Source: Curtobacterium sp. MCSS17_015 (GTDB lineage Bacteria > Actinomycetota > Actinomycetes > Actinomycetales > Microbacteriaceae). Taken from it: a stretch of 64,000 bases of DNA. The stretch covers positions 1,736,001 to 1,800,000 of the forward strand of contig NZ_CP126256.1 of assembly GCF_003234265.2 (NCBI RefSeq), given 5' to 3'. Below are positions 53,506 through 63,233 of the stretch, one piece after another (positions within the stretch are counted from its first letter, which is position 1; each line of letters opens with the position of its first letter). The position numbers were made by a program, and so were the translations under genes. The notes under the pieces are model-generated. The model was not told the DNA's origin, searched no databases, and saw only the letters and a program-made list of their open reading frames with translations.

Positions 53506-56367
53506 TCAGTCGCGCGGCTTCTCGACGAGCTCGGTGGTCTCGATCTCGTCGCCGATCTGGATGTCGTTGAACTTGCCCAGACCGATACCGGCTTCGAAGT
53601 CCGTGCGGACCTCGGTGACGTCGTCCTTGAAGCGACGCAGGGACTCGATGGCGAGTCCGTCCGCCAGCACCACACCGTCACGGATGACGCGCGCCTTGGC
53701 GTTGCGCGTGATCGTGCCGGAGCGGACGATGACACCGGCGATGTTGCCGAACTTCGAGGAGCGGAACACCTCGCGGATCTCGGCGACACCCGACTGGACC
53801 TCTTCGTACTCGGGCTTGAGCATGCCCTTGAGCGAGTTCTCGATGTCCTCGAGTGCGTTGTAGATGACCGAGTAGAAGCGGACGTCGATGCCCTCACGCG
53901 CGGCACGCTCACGGGCCTTGACGTCCGGACGGACGTTGAAGCCGATGACGATCGCGTTGTCGATCGTGGCGAGGTCGATGTCCGACTCCGTGATCGCACC
54001 CACACCACGGTGCAGGATGCGCAGCTGGACGCTGTCGTCCACCTCGATGTCGAGGAGCGACTGCTCGAGTGCCTCGACGGCACCGGAGACGTCACCCTTG
54101 ATGATGAGGTTGAGCGACTCGACCTTGCCCTCTTCGAGTGCACGGGTGAAGTCCTCGAGCGAGATGCGCTTGCGGGCCTTGGCCAGCTGCGCGTTCCGCT
54201 GGGCGGCCTCACGCTTCTCGGCGATCTGACGCGCGGTGCGGTCGTCCTCGGTGACGAGGAACGTGTCACCGGCGCGCGGCACCGACGACAGACCCTGCAC
54301 CTGGACCGGACGGCTCGGCGTCGCCGCGTCGACCGGCGTGCCGTTCTCGTCGACCATCGCACGGACGCGGCCGTACGCCGTGCCCGCCACGATCGCGTCG
54401 CCGACGTGCAGCGTGCCGGACTGGATGAGGACGGTCGCCACCGCACCACGGCCCTTGTCGAGTCGTGCTTCGATCGCGACGCCTCGGGCGTCCTTGTCGG
54501 GGTTCGCACGCAGGTCGAGACCGGCGTCAGCGGTGAGCAGCACGGCGTCCAGGAGTTCCTGGATGCCGATGTTCTGCCGCGCCGACACGTCGACGAACAT
54601 GACGTCGCCGCCGTACTCCTCGGCCACCAGGTTGTACTCGGTGAGCTGCTGCCGGACCTTGGCGGGGTTCGCCCCCTCCTTGTCGATCTTGTTCACCGCG
54701 ACCACGATCGGCACACCGGCCGACTGGGCGTGGTTCAAGGCCTCGACGGTCTGCGGCATGATGCCGTCGTCCGCCGCGACCACGAGGATCGCGATGTCCG
54801 TCACCTGCGCACCACGAGCACGCATGGCCGTGAAGGCCTCGTGACCCGGGGTGTCGATGAAGGTGATCGGGCGCTCGATGCCCTCGTGCTCGGTGACGAT
54901 CTGGTACGCACCGATGTGCTGCGTGATGCCGCCGGCTTCGCCCTCGACGACCTTGGAGTTGCGGATCGCGTCGAGCAGTCGGGTCTTACCGTGGTCGACG
55001 TGACCCATGACGGTGACGACCGGGGGACGCTGCTGCAGGACGGAGTCGTCCTCGTCGGCGTACTCGGCCTCGATGTCGATGTCGAAGCCCTCGAGGAGCT
55101 CCTTGTCCTCGTCCTCGGGCGACACGACCTGGATCTTGTAGCCGAGCTCCTCGCCGAGCACCTCGAAGGTGGCCTCGTCCAGGGACTCGGTCGCGGTCGC
55201 CATCTCACCGAGGTGGAACAGCACCGTCACCAGGTTGCCCGGGCTCGCGTCGATCTTGTCCGCGAAGTCCGAGATGCTCGCACCGCGACGGAGTCGGACG
55301 ACCGTGTTGCCGTCACCACGCGGGACCTGCACACCGCCGAGCGACGGTGCCTGCCGCATCTCGTACTCGGCGCGCTTCGTCCGCTTCGACTTGCGGGCAC
55401 GGCTCTTGCCGCCACCGCGACCGAACGCACCAGCGGTACCGCCGCCGGGGCCGCGGCCACGACCGCCACCACCGGCCGGACGCGGACCGGTGAACGCCGG
55501 ACGGGCGAACCCGCCGCCGGCACCGGCACCGGCACCACCGGGACGGTTGAAGCCACCACCGGGGCCACCACGGCCGCCGCCCTGGCCCGGGCGCTGCCCG
55601 AAGCCGTTCGGACGGTTGTTCTGACCGGGACCGCCGGGACGCGGGGCACCCGGGCGGGGAGCACCGGGACGCGGCGGCTGCGGACGCGGGATGCCGTTCC
55701 CGCCACCGGCACCGGCGGCGGGGCGCTGACCCATGCCCTGGTTGGACGCGAACGGGTTGTTGCCCGGGCGCGGCGGACGTGCGCCCATGCCCTGGCTCGA
55801 CGCGTAGGGGTTGTTGCCGGGACGGGCGCCGGGCTTCGGGCCACCGGGCTTCGGCGCAGCGCCGGACGGCTTGGTTCCACCGGGCTTCACCGCGTCACTC
55901 GGACCGGAGTCCTTCGGCTGGTCACCGCTCTGCTGGGCCTTCTGCTCGGCGGCCTTCTGCTCGGCGGCGGCCTTGCGAGCCGCCTCGGCCTCGGCCTGGC
56001 GCTGCGCGACCGACTTCGGCGCGGCCGGTACCGGGGCACCGTCGACCGCGGGGGCAGCGGGTGCCGCCTCGACGACCGGCTCGGGTGCCGGTGCGGGTGC
56101 CGGGCGCTTCGGCCCGGGCTTGGGGCCACCGGGCTTCGGAGCACCGCTCCGCGGTGCTGCGGGGGCCTTGGCGGCGGGGGCTGCAGGCGTCGACGACGCG
56201 GATGCGCCCCCGGCCTGCAGGGCTGCACGGAGCTTCCGTGCGACGGGGGGCTCGATGCTCGAGCTCGGGCCCTTGACGAACTCGCCGAGCTCCTTGAGCT
56301 TCTCGAGTGCGGTCTTGCTGTCGACGCCGAGCTCGCTTGCGATCTCGTGTACGCGTGGTTTAGCCAC
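53506..56367 (-). CDS. infB: Translation initiation factor IF-2
   Basis: IF-2 is the GTPase that brings fMet-tRNA to the 30S subunit. The 953-residue protein has an N-terminal IF2_N-like domain (1-52), a long Ala/Pro/Gly/Arg-rich disordered region to about 345 containing a near-duplicate ([13 protein letters not shown] and [13 protein letters not shown]), then a second IF2_N domain. The G domain has GHVDHGKT near 454-461, DTPGHE and NKID, followed by domains II to IV. GTG start. ylxR lies 74 bases upstream. Confidence 0.98.
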   Translation of the reverse strand: MAKPRVHEIASELGVDSKTALEKLKELGEFVKGPSSSIEPPVARKLRAALQAGGASASSTPAAPAAKAPAAPRSGAPKPGGPKPGPKRPAPAPAPEPVVEAAPAAPAVDGAPVPAAPKSVAQRQAEAEAARKAAAEQKAAEQKAQQSGDQPKDSGPSDAVKPGGTKPSGAAPKPGGPKPGARPGNNPYASSQGMGARPPRPGNNPFASNQGMGQRPAAGAGGGNGIPRPQPPRPGAPRPGAPRPGGPGQNNRPNGFGQRPGQGGGRGGPGGGFNRPGGAGAGAGGGFARPAFTGPRPAGGGGRGRGPGGGTAGAFGRGGGKSRARKSKRTKRAEYEMRQAPSLGGVQVPRGDGNTVVRLRRGASISDFADKIDASPGNLVTVLFHLGEMATATESLDEATFEVLGEELGYKIQVVSPEDEDKELLEGFDIDIEAEYADEDDSVLQQRPPVVTVMGHVDHGKTRLLDAIRNSKVVEGEAGGITQHIGAYQIVTEHEGIERPITFIDTPGHEAFTAMRARGAQVTDIAILVVAADDGIMPQTVEALNHAQSAGVPIVVAVNKIDKEGANPAKVRQQLTEYNLVAEEYGGDVMFVDVSARQNIGIQELLDAVLLTADAGLDLRANPDKDARGVAIEARLDKGRGAVATVLIQSGTLHVGDAIVAGTAYGRVRAMVDENGTPVDAATPSRPVQVQGLSSVPRAGDTFLVTEDDRTARQIAEKREAAQRNAQLAKARKRISLEDFTRALEEGKVESLNLIIKGDVSGAVEALEQSLLDIEVDDSVQLRILHRGVGAITESDIDLATIDNAIVIGFNVRPDVKARERAAREGIDVRFYSVIYNALEDIENSLKGMLKPEYEEVQSGVAEIREVFRSSKFGNIAGVIVRSGTITRNAKARVIRDGVVLADGLAIESLRRFKDDVTEVRTDFEAGIGLGKFNDIQIGDEIETTELVEKPRD

Positions 56368-56441
56368 TGTTCTCCTTCACGGGTCCCACCCCGTCAAGGG
56401 GCAGGACTCACTGGATGACGGGTCTCATTTCGAGCCGCTCA

Positions 56442-56762
56442 TCAGTTGTCCATAAGCCGTTCAGCCTGTTCTGTCATGTCCGGGCGCTCGGGTTCCGTGC
56501 CGTTCGGGCTCTGCAGCCCTGCGAGGTACTCGTGCACCGCGGACGTGTCGGGATCACGCTCCAGCCGGAGCGCACGGCGGAATGCCCTGCGCTTGACGGC
56601 CAGTTCGTACGCTTCGACGGTCGGTGTGAGCCATGCCCCCCGGCCCGGCATGACTGCCTTCGGATCCGCCACGACGGAACCGTCGCTGAGGGCGACGACA
56701 CGGAGGAGGGAGGATCGGGGTGCACGGCGACGACTGCCGATGCACGTTCTGACGGCGTCCAC
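56442..56762 (-). CDS. ylxR: YlxR-family RNA-binding protein
   Basis: A 106-residue DUF448/YlxR protein, found between nusA and infB in most Gram-positive bacteria and thought to bind RNA or nucleoid targets. It shows VRTCIGSRRRAPRSSLLRVV, GRGAWLTP and KRRAFRRALRL. I start it at GTG 56762, which has AAGGAG six bases upstream; an in-frame codon 18 residues earlier lacks one. Confidence 0.9.
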   Translation of the reverse strand: MDAVRTCIGSRRRAPRSSLLRVVALSDGSVVADPKAVMPGRGAWLTPTVEAYELAVKRRAFRRALRLERDPDTSAVHEYLAGLQSPNGTEPERPDMTEQAERLMDN

Positions 56763-56843
56763 TCTACTCCTTGACTCCGACGACCGCGATCCGGCGCGCC
56801 CGCGGCCCCACGCCACGAGCGAACCGGTCCCGCCGCCTGCTGG

Positions 56844-57839
56844 TCAGTCGTCCCCGTCGAGGATCGAGTCCGGCTGGATGTCGATGCGTGCACCGGTCAG
56901 CTTGGCAGCGAGTCGGGCGTTCTGCCCTTCCTTGCCGATCGCGAGCGACAGCTGGTAGTCGGGCACCAGTGCACGGACCGCCTTCGTCGAGGCGTCGAGC
57001 ACGAACGCACTCGTCACCTTGGCCGGCGACAGGGCGCTGGCGACGAACGTGGACAGGTCGGACGACCAGTCCACGATGTCGATCTTCTCGGCACCGAGTT
57101 CGTTCGTGACGGACCGGACGCGGGCCCCGAGTTCGCCGATGCAGGCACCCTTCGCGTTCACGCCGGGCTCGTTCGCCTTGACCGCCATCTTGGTGCGGTG
57201 GCCGGCCTCGCGCGCCAGGGAGGTGATCTCCACGACGCCGGACGCGATCTCCGGAACCTCGAGTGCGAAGAGCTTGCGGACCAGGCCCGGGTGGGTCCGG
57301 GACACGGTGATCTGCGGGCCCTTGTTGCCACGGCCGACACTCGTCACGTAGACGCGGAGTCGCATGCCGTGCGTGTAGGTCTCCCCCGGCACCTGCTCTT
57401 CCGGCGGCAGGATCGCCTCGACGGTGCCGAGGTCGACCATGACCATCTTCGGGTTCGGTCCCTGCTGCACGATGCCGGCGACGATGTCGCCTTCCTTGCC
57501 GCGGAACTCGCCGAGGATCTTGTCGTCGCCGATGTCCCGGAGACGCTGGTTGATGACCTGCTTGGCCGCGAACGCCGCGATCCGGCCGAAGTCGCTCGGC
57601 TGGTCGACCGACTCGCCGATGACGTTGTCGTCGTCGTCGCGCTCGGGGACGAAGACCGAGACCTCGCCGGACTTGCGGTCGAGCTCCACGCGCGCCTGGG
57701 CGTCGACGGGCTCGTCGTTCTCAGCACGGTGCTTCTGGTAGGCGGTCAGGATGGCAGATTCGATGATCTGGACGAGCTCGTCGAACGGGATCTCCCGTTC
57801 ACGCTCCATGAGTCGCAGGACTGCGAGGTCGATCTTCAC
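56844..57839 (-). CDS. nusA: Transcription elongation/termination factor NusA
   Basis: NusA binds RNA polymerase and nascent RNA and affects pausing, termination and antitermination. The 331-residue protein has the N-terminal polymerase-binding domain (1-125), an S1 domain (about 130-200, DIVAGIVQQGPNPKMVMVDL) and two KH domains (GACIGELGARVRSV, LSLAIGKEGQNARLAAKLTG). The acidic C-terminal repeats of E. coli NusA are absent, as in other Gram-positives. GTG start behind GGAGG. rimP, usually just upstream, is missing here. Confidence 0.96.
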   Translation of the reverse strand: MKIDLAVLRLMEREREIPFDELVQIIESAILTAYQKHRAENDEPVDAQARVELDRKSGEVSVFVPERDDDDNVIGESVDQPSDFGRIAAFAAKQVINQRLRDIGDDKILGEFRGKEGDIVAGIVQQGPNPKMVMVDLGTVEAILPPEEQVPGETYTHGMRLRVYVTSVGRGNKGPQITVSRTHPGLVRKLFALEVPEIASGVVEITSLAREAGHRTKMAVKANEPGVNAKGACIGELGARVRSVTNELGAEKIDIVDWSSDLSTFVASALSPAKVTSAFVLDASTKAVRALVPDYQLSLAIGKEGQNARLAAKLTGARIDIQPDSILDGDD

Positions 57840-57902
57840 CGAGGTGCCTCCGTATTCAGATGAGTCACTCCCGCGGATGGGACCACGCGGAAGCCGTCGT
57901 CG

Positions 57903-57908
57903 ATCCTA
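57903..57908 (-). promoter_or_regulatory. Possible -10 element of nusA
   Basis: TAGGAT about 64 bases before the nusA GTG, just after the proS terminator hairpin. No clear -35. Confidence 0.35.
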
Positions 57909-57922
57909 CCGCAGCTGCCGCA

Positions 57923-57964
57923 GACCGGGAGGCCCGTGGCGATCCCGCCTCGGGCCTCCCGGTC
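57923..57964 (-). terminator. proS terminator hairpin (recurrent type)
   Basis: Perfect 14-bp stem (57923-57936 with 57951-57964) around a 14-base loop, 27 bases past the proS stop. The stem contains the GGGAGGCCCG word found also at 18921. Confidence 0.85.
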
Positions 57965-57990
57965 CGCACGCCTGCTGCGGTCACTCTCGG

Positions 57991-59742
57991 TCAGATCGCC
58001 CGGACGGCGTCCACCAGCTCGGCCACGGGCACGTCACGACGCTCGCCGGTCGCTCGATCCCAGAGTTCGACCACGCCGTCGGCCGCGTTGCGGCCCGCCA
58101 CCACCACGATCGGCATGCCGAGCAGTTCGGCGTCGCGGAGCTTGACACCGGGCGACACCTTCGGTCGGTCGTCGTAGACCACCTCGAAGCGCTCGCCCTC
58201 GAGCTGGGCGACGATCGACTCGGCGAGGTCGAACGCGGTGGCGTCCTTGCCCGTGGCGACGACGTGCACGTCGAACGGCGCGACGTGCTTGGGCCAGGCC
58301 AGGCCCTTCTCGTCGTTGTGCGCCTCGGCCAGGATCGCCAGGATGCGGGTGACACCGATGCCGTACGAGCCCATCGTGACGGTCGCCAGCTTGCCGTTCT
58401 CGTCCTGCACCTTGAGCCCCAGGGCCTCGGCGTACTTCCGGCCGAGCTGGAAGACGTGGCCGATCTCCATGCCACGGGCGGTCTCGAGCGGGCCGGAACC
58501 GTCGGGCGCGGGGTCGCCGGCACGGACGTCGGACACCTCGGCGACACCGTCGGCGGTGAAGTCCCGCCCGGCGACCAGGCCGGAGACGTGCACCCCGCGC
58601 TCGTTGGCGCCGGTGACCCAGGTGGTGCCGTCGACGACCCGGGGGTCGACGAAGTACCGCAGGCCGGTCGCGCTCTCGGCACCGAGCACCTGCGGTCCGA
58701 TGTAGCCCTTGACCAGACCGCGGTGCTTGCGGAAGTCGTCGTCGCCGGCCGCTTCGACCTCGGCCGGGGCGAACGCGACTTCGGCACGCTTCAGGTCGAC
58801 GTCACGGTCGCCGGGCAGACCGACGACGACGACCTCACGCGTGCCGTCGAGGTGGGTCAGCGCGAGGACGACGTTCTTCAGCGTGTCCGCTGCCGTCCAG
58901 GGGGCGCCGTCGCGCGGGGCGACGGCGTTGGCGTGCGCGACGAGCGACTCGATCGTCGGGGTGTCCGCCGCGGGGAGCAGCACGGGCGCGGGCAGCCCGT
59001 CGATCGACTTCGCCTCGGGTACCGGGGTGACGTACGCCTCGACGTTGGCCGCGTAACCGCCGGCGCTGCGGACGAAGGTGTCCTCGCCGACCGCGATCGG
59101 GTGCAGGAACTCCTCGGACTTCGACCCGCCCATCGCACCGGCGTCGGCCTTGACGATGACGTAGTCGAGACCCAGGCGCGCGAAGATCCGCTCGTACGCG
59201 TCACGCATGACCTGGTAGCTGCGCTCGAGCCCGGCGTCGTCGAGGTCGAACGAGTACGCGTCCTTCATCGTGAACTCGCGACCCCGCAGCAGGCCGGCAC
59301 GCGGGCGGGCCTCGTCGCGGTACTTGTCCTGGATCTGGAACAGCGTGACCGGCAGGTCCTTGTACGAGGAGTACAGGTCCTTCACGAGGAGCGCGAACAT
59401 CTCTTCGTGGGTGGGCGCGAGCAGGTAGTCGGAACCCTTGCGGTCCTGCAACCGGAACATGCCGTCGCCGTACTCGGTCCAGCGGTTGGTGGCCTCGTAC
59501 GGCTCACGCGGCAGGAGCGCGGGCAGGAGCACCTCCTGCGCACCGGCGGCGACCATCTCGTCGCGGATGATGCCCTCGATCTTCGAGCGGACGCGGAGCC
59601 CGAGCGGCAGCCAGGCGAAGATGCCGGGCGACTGGCGACGGACGTACCCGGCGCGGACGAGCAGCTTGTGACTCGTCACCTCGGCGTCGGAGGGGTCGTC
59701 GCGGAGCGTGCGGAGGAAGAGATGTGAGAGCCGTGTGACCAC
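57991..59742 (-). CDS. proS: Prolyl-tRNA synthetase, bacterial type
   Basis: ProS charges tRNA-Pro. The 583-residue class II enzyme begins [24 protein letters not shown] and has the core segments [32 protein letters not shown] and [14 protein letters not shown] trans-editing insertion lies between about 225 and 400, and an anticodon-binding domain at the end. GTG start with TAGGCT six bases upstream and no ribosome site. Confidence 0.97.
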   Translation of the reverse strand: MVTRLSHLFLRTLRDDPSDAEVTSHKLLVRAGYVRRQSPGIFAWLPLGLRVRSKIEGIIRDEMVAAGAQEVLLPALLPREPYEATNRWTEYGDGMFRLQDRKGSDYLLAPTHEEMFALLVKDLYSSYKDLPVTLFQIQDKYRDEARPRAGLLRGREFTMKDAYSFDLDDAGLERSYQVMRDAYERIFARLGLDYVIVKADAGAMGGSKSEEFLHPIAVGEDTFVRSAGGYAANVEAYVTPVPEAKSIDGLPAPVLLPAADTPTIESLVAHANAVAPRDGAPWTAADTLKNVVLALTHLDGTREVVVVGLPGDRDVDLKRAEVAFAPAEVEAAGDDDFRKHRGLVKGYIGPQVLGAESATGLRYFVDPRVVDGTTWVTGANERGVHVSGLVAGRDFTADGVAEVSDVRAGDPAPDGSGPLETARGMEIGHVFQLGRKYAEALGLKVQDENGKLATVTMGSYGIGVTRILAILAEAHNDEKGLAWPKHVAPFDVHVVATGKDATAFDLAESIVAQLEGERFEVVYDDRPKVSPGVKLRDAELLGMPIVVVAGRNAADGVVELWDRATGERRDVPVAELVDAVRAI

Positions 59743-59748
59743 GCCGTC

Positions 59749-59754
59749 AGCCTA
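59749..59754 (-). promoter_or_regulatory. -10 element for leaderless proS
   Basis: TAGGCT-GACGGC-GTG on the minus strand, in the 150-base gap after ispG, which otherwise holds only a hairpin. Confidence 0.5.
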
Positions 59755-59825
59755 GCGGCGCACGGTCAGGGCGCGACGCGGCTGTGGACGGCGGGGCGGC
59801 GCTGCGGGGCCGACGCGGATCGGCG

Positions 59826-59861
59826 CGGGAGGCCCGTGGCGGCGCCGCCGGGAGCCTCCCG
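59826..59861 (-). terminator. ispG terminator hairpin (recurrent type)
   Basis: Outer 8-bp stem CGGGAGGC/GCCTCCCG (59826-59833 with 59854-59861) with the inner palindrome GGCGGCGCCGCC (59838-59849). It lies 31 bases past the ispG stop. Its left arm reads GGGAGGCCCGTGGCG, as at 18923. Confidence 0.75.
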
Positions 59862-59892
59862 GCCGAGTCGGTCGCCGTCGCGACCAGTGCAG

Positions 59893-61044
59893 CTACGAGG
59901 TGACCACCAGCGGCTTGCCGGTGCCGGCCGCCGGGCCCATCTCGTCGGCGAGGCGGTTCGCCTCGTCGATCAGGGTCCCGACGATCTCGGCCTCGGGGAC
60001 GGTCTTGATGACCTGCCCCTTCACGAAGATCTGCCCCTTGCCGTTGCCCGAGGCGACGCCGAGGTCTGCCTCACGCGCCTCGCCCGGTCCGTTCACGACG
60101 CAGCCCATGACGGCGACGCGCAAGGGCACGGTCATGCCCTCGAGCCCCGAGGTGACGTCGTTGGCGAGCTGGTAGACGTCGACCTGCGCACGGCCACAGC
60201 TCGGGCAGGAGACGATCTCGAGCTTGCGTTCGCGGAGGTTGAGCGACTGCAGGATCTGCAGACCCACCTTCACCTCTTGTGCGGGCGGGGCGGAGAGCGA
60301 GACACGGATCGTGTCGCCGATGCCCTCGCCGAGCAGGATGCCGAACGCCGTGGCGCTCTTGATGGTGCCCTGGAACTCCGGGCCCGCCTCGGTGACGCCG
60401 AGGTGCAGCGGCCAGTCGCCGCGCTCGGCCAGCTGCCGGTACGCCTTCACCATGATGATCGGGTCGTTGTGCTTCACCGAGATCTTGAAGTCGTGGAAGT
60501 CGTGCTCCTCGAACAGGCTCGCCTCCCACACGGCGGACTCGACGAGCGCTTCGGGCGTGGCCTTGCCGTACTTCTGCAGCAGGCTCGGCTCGAGCGAGCC
60601 GGCGTTCACCCCGATGCGCAGGCTCACACCGGCGTCCTTCGCGGCCTTGGCGATCGCCCCGACCTGGTCGTCGAACTTCCGGATGTTGCCCGGGTTCACG
60701 CGCACCGCGGCGCACCCGGCGTCGATGGCCTGGAACACGTACTTCGGCTGGAAGTGGATGTCGGCGATCACCGGGATCTGCGACTTCTTCGCGATGATCG
60801 GCAGCGCGTCCGCGTCGTCCTGGCTCGGCACGGCGACCCGGACGATGTCGCAACCGGAGGCGGTGAGCTCGGCGATCTGCTGCAGGGTCGCGTTGATGTT
60901 CGTGGTCGGCGTCGTGGTCATCGACTGCACCGACACGGGGGCGTCACCACCGACGAGGACCTTGCCGACCCGGATCTGCCGGGACTTGCGACGAGGGGCC
61001 AGGGTTTCGGGGGCCTTCGGCATTCCGAGGTTCACTGCGGGCAC
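59893..61044 (-). CDS. ispG: 4-hydroxy-3-methylbut-2-enyl diphosphate synthase
   Basis: IspG (GcpE) is a 4Fe-4S enzyme of the non-mevalonate isoprenoid pathway. The 383-residue protein shows [26 protein letters not shown] and GVNAGSLEP. The cluster ligands are in [11 protein letters not shown] and [14 protein letters not shown] start with TAGAGT seven bases upstream and no ribosome site. ispG, rseP and proS are neighbours in many actinobacteria; two other genes have been inserted between ispG and rseP here. Confidence 0.97.
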   Translation of the reverse strand: MPAVNLGMPKAPETLAPRRKSRQIRVGKVLVGGDAPVSVQSMTTTPTTNINATLQQIAELTASGCDIVRVAVPSQDDADALPIIAKKSQIPVIADIHFQPKYVFQAIDAGCAAVRVNPGNIRKFDDQVGAIAKAAKDAGVSLRIGVNAGSLEPSLLQKYGKATPEALVESAVWEASLFEEHDFHDFKISVKHNDPIIMVKAYRQLAERGDWPLHLGVTEAGPEFQGTIKSATAFGILLGEGIGDTIRVSLSAPPAQEVKVGLQILQSLNLRERKLEIVSCPSCGRAQVDVYQLANDVTSGLEGMTVPLRVAVMGCVVNGPGEAREADLGVASGNGKGQIFVKGQVIKTVPEAEIVGTLIDEANRLADEMGPAAGTGKPLVVTS

Positions 61045-61051
61045 GGTGGGA

Positions 61052-61057
61052 ACTCTA
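61052..61057 (-). promoter_or_regulatory. -10 element for leaderless ispG
   Basis: TAGAGT-TCCCACC-GTG on the minus strand. Confidence 0.5.
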
Positions 61058-61089
61058 CGCGCTCGTCCGCGGGACGCGGTGCGGGCCGC

Positions 61090-61659
61090 TCACAGGGAGT
61101 CGACGACCGTGACCAACGGGGCGTACAGGCGCATCGCGTCGAGGGCGCGTGCGTGGTCGGCGTCGCTCGCGCCGGCGCACGCGGAGGCGACGACCGTCAC
61201 ACGGACACCGGCGTCAGCGGCCGCGAGGGCGGTCGAGAGGACACAGCAGTCGGTCGAGACACCGGCGAGGACGAGGTGCGGCTGCTCCCCCGTGACCCGT
61301 CGGAGGCTCGTCCCCCACTTCCCGAAGGTCGTCTCGGTGACGACGGGGTCGCCACGCTCGGCCCGCCCGGCGAACGGCTCGGTGAGCGCGTACAGCGGGT
61401 CGGTGTCGGGAACGAGGGCGAAGGGCCAGTCGCGGTAGTACGGCCGCCAGGCACCCGTCGGCCGTTCGGGCGCGACGAAGCGCGTGAACACGGTCCGTCC
61501 GGGGAACCGCGGGAGCAGCTCCTCGATCGCCGCGGCGGCGTCGGCGTAGCGCGGTGCCGCCCACGGGCTGGCACCGGTGAAGACCCGCTGCATGTCGATG
61601 ACGACGAGCCACCCGTCGGCGGGGTCGGACGCGTCGGTGGGGTCGGATGCGTCGATCAC
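61090..61659 (-). CDS. Isochorismatase-family cysteine hydrolase
   Basis: A 189-residue hydrolase of the isochorismatase/nicotinamidase fold. The triad is visible: Asp22 in VVIDMQ, Lys114 in TFGKWGTSL and Cys139 in GVSTDCCVLSTA. Possible substrates include nicotinamide, ureidoacrylate, carbamoyl compounds or similar amides; I cannot choose from motifs. The N-terminus has a duplicated DASDP from an 18-base DNA duplication. GTG overlaps the stop of the upstream permease (GTGA), suggesting that the permease imports its substrate or a precursor. Confidence 0.88.
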   Translation of the reverse strand: MIDASDPTDASDPADGWLVVIDMQRVFTGASPWAAPRYADAAAAIEELLPRFPGRTVFTRFVAPERPTGAWRPYYRDWPFALVPDTDPLYALTEPFAGRAERGDPVVTETTFGKWGTSLRRVTGEQPHLVLAGVSTDCCVLSTALAAADAGVRVTVVASACAGASDADHARALDAMRLYAPLVTVVDSL

Positions 61660-63194
61660 GGGTGCAGCTCCCCCTCGGGGACACGGGACACCGGCTCGGT
61701 GACCGGGAGCGACTCCTGCCGACGGACCGCGCCCCGACCGAGCAGCAGGGTGCCGAGGAACCCGACGAGCAGCGCCACGAGCACGCCGAGGTTCGCGTAC
61801 GCCCACGGCCCCGTCACGCCGCCGAGGCCGAACGGCCCGAGCAGGAAGCCCTGCCAGTGCACGAGCTCCGCGCCCGCCGTCGTGTTCGTGACGAGCCCCC
61901 AGCCGAGGACCGACCCGACGACGACCAGCCCGATCGCGGACCACCGCACGTCCCCGTACCGACCTCGCGGCGTGTCGAGCTCTCCCTCGGCGTACGCGCG
62001 ACGGCGGAGCAGGACGTCCGCGACGAACACACCGCACCAGGCGGCGATCGGCACGCCGAGGGTGATGAGGAAGGCCTGGAACGGGCCGATGAAGTCCGTC
62101 GCGAAGAACACCACGAAGACCGCCCCCGCCACCATGAGGACACCGTCGACACCGGCCGCGACCGGACGCGGGATCCGGACCCCGGCGCTGAGGAGCGCGA
62201 GTCCGGACGAGTAGATGTCGAGCACCGCACCGCCGACGAGTCCGAGGATCGCGACGACGGCGAACGGCACGAGGAACCAGGTCGGCATCACCGTCACGAG
62301 GGCGCCGATCGGGTCGACGGAGATCGCCGCACCGAGGTCGTCGGACGAGCCCGCGAGCATGACGCCGACGACCACGAGGACCACGGGCGCGAGCGCACCG
62401 CCGAACGTCGTCCAGCCCACCACACCCCCGGTCGACGACGACCGCGGCAGGTAGCGGGAGTAGTCCGCGGCGGCGTTCACCCACCCGAGCCCGAAGCCGG
62501 TCATCACCAGGACGAGCGCGCCGACGACCTGCTGCGCGCTCCCCGCCGGCAGCGCCCCGAGCCGTCCCAGGTCGATCGAGGGCAGGGCGAGCACCACGTA
62601 GACGACGGTCAGGAGGCCGGTCACCACGGTGATCCACGTCTGCAACCGCATGATGACGTCGAAGCCCGCGATCCCGGCGCCGACCACGAGTGCGGCGACG
62701 ACGAGCAGTGCGACGAGCTTCGTGAGCACGCCGTCGTCCCACCCGAGCTCGCGGAACACGGTCGAGGTGGCGAGCACCGCCAGTGCGGCGAGGGCGGTCT
62801 CCCACCCGACCGTCAACACCCAGCTGAGGAACGAGGGGAGCCGGTTGCCGCGGACACCGAACGCGGCACGACTCAGCACCATGGTCGGTGCGGAGCCGCG
62901 TTTGCCGGCGACGGCGACGATGCCGCAGAGCAGGAACGAGAACACCACGCCCACGACCGACACCACCAGCGCCTGTGCGAGTGAGATCCCGAAACCGAGG
63001 ACGAACGAGCCGTAGGCCAGCCCGAGCACCGAGATGTTCGCGGCGAACCACGGCCAGAAGAGTCCGCGAGGGCGTCCCTTGCGTTCACCCTCGCCGATGA
63101 CGTCGATCCCCTGGTGTTCGATGGCCCGGGTCCCCGTGGCGGACGGCTGCTCGACGGTCGACGACCGGGGACGGGCCGCTGGCTCTGCGCTCAT
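61656..63194 (-). CDS. NCS1-family purine/cytosine-type permease
   Basis: A 512-residue membrane protein with about 12 transmembrane helices and a 45-residue cytoplasmic N-terminus. Family marks are FWPWFAANISVLGLAYGSF, FGVRGNRLPSFLSW and VNAAADYSRYLP. NCS1 members import nucleobases, allantoin, hydantoins, thiamine or related compounds by cation symport; the substrate here is open. The ATG has TACGCT seven bases upstream. It forms a two-gene unit with the hydrolase. Confidence 0.9.
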   Translation of the reverse strand: MSAEPAARPRSSTVEQPSATGTRAIEHQGIDVIGEGERKGRPRGLFWPWFAANISVLGLAYGSFVLGFGISLAQALVVSVVGVVFSFLLCGIVAVAGKRGSAPTMVLSRAAFGVRGNRLPSFLSWVLTVGWETALAALAVLATSTVFRELGWDDGVLTKLVALLVVAALVVGAGIAGFDVIMRLQTWITVVTGLLTVVYVVLALPSIDLGRLGALPAGSAQQVVGALVLVMTGFGLGWVNAAADYSRYLPRSSSTGGVVGWTTFGGALAPVVLVVVGVMLAGSSDDLGAAISVDPIGALVTVMPTWFLVPFAVVAILGLVGGAVLDIYSSGLALLSAGVRIPRPVAAGVDGVLMVAGAVFVVFFATDFIGPFQAFLITLGVPIAAWCGVFVADVLLRRRAYAEGELDTPRGRYGDVRWSAIGLVVVGSVLGWGLVTNTTAGAELVHWQGFLLGPFGLGGVTGPWAYANLGVLVALLVGFLGTLLLGRGAVRRQESLPVTEPVSRVPEGELHP

Positions 63195-63201
63195 GCGCGC
63201 C

Positions 63202-63207
63202 AGCGTA
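63202..63207 (-). promoter_or_regulatory. -10 element for the leaderless permease gene
   Basis: TACGCT-GGCGCGC-ATG on the minus strand, in the 39-base gap after the protease gene. Confidence 0.5.
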
Positions 63208-63233
63208 GTGCTCGTCCGGGCCCGTGACGGCGA

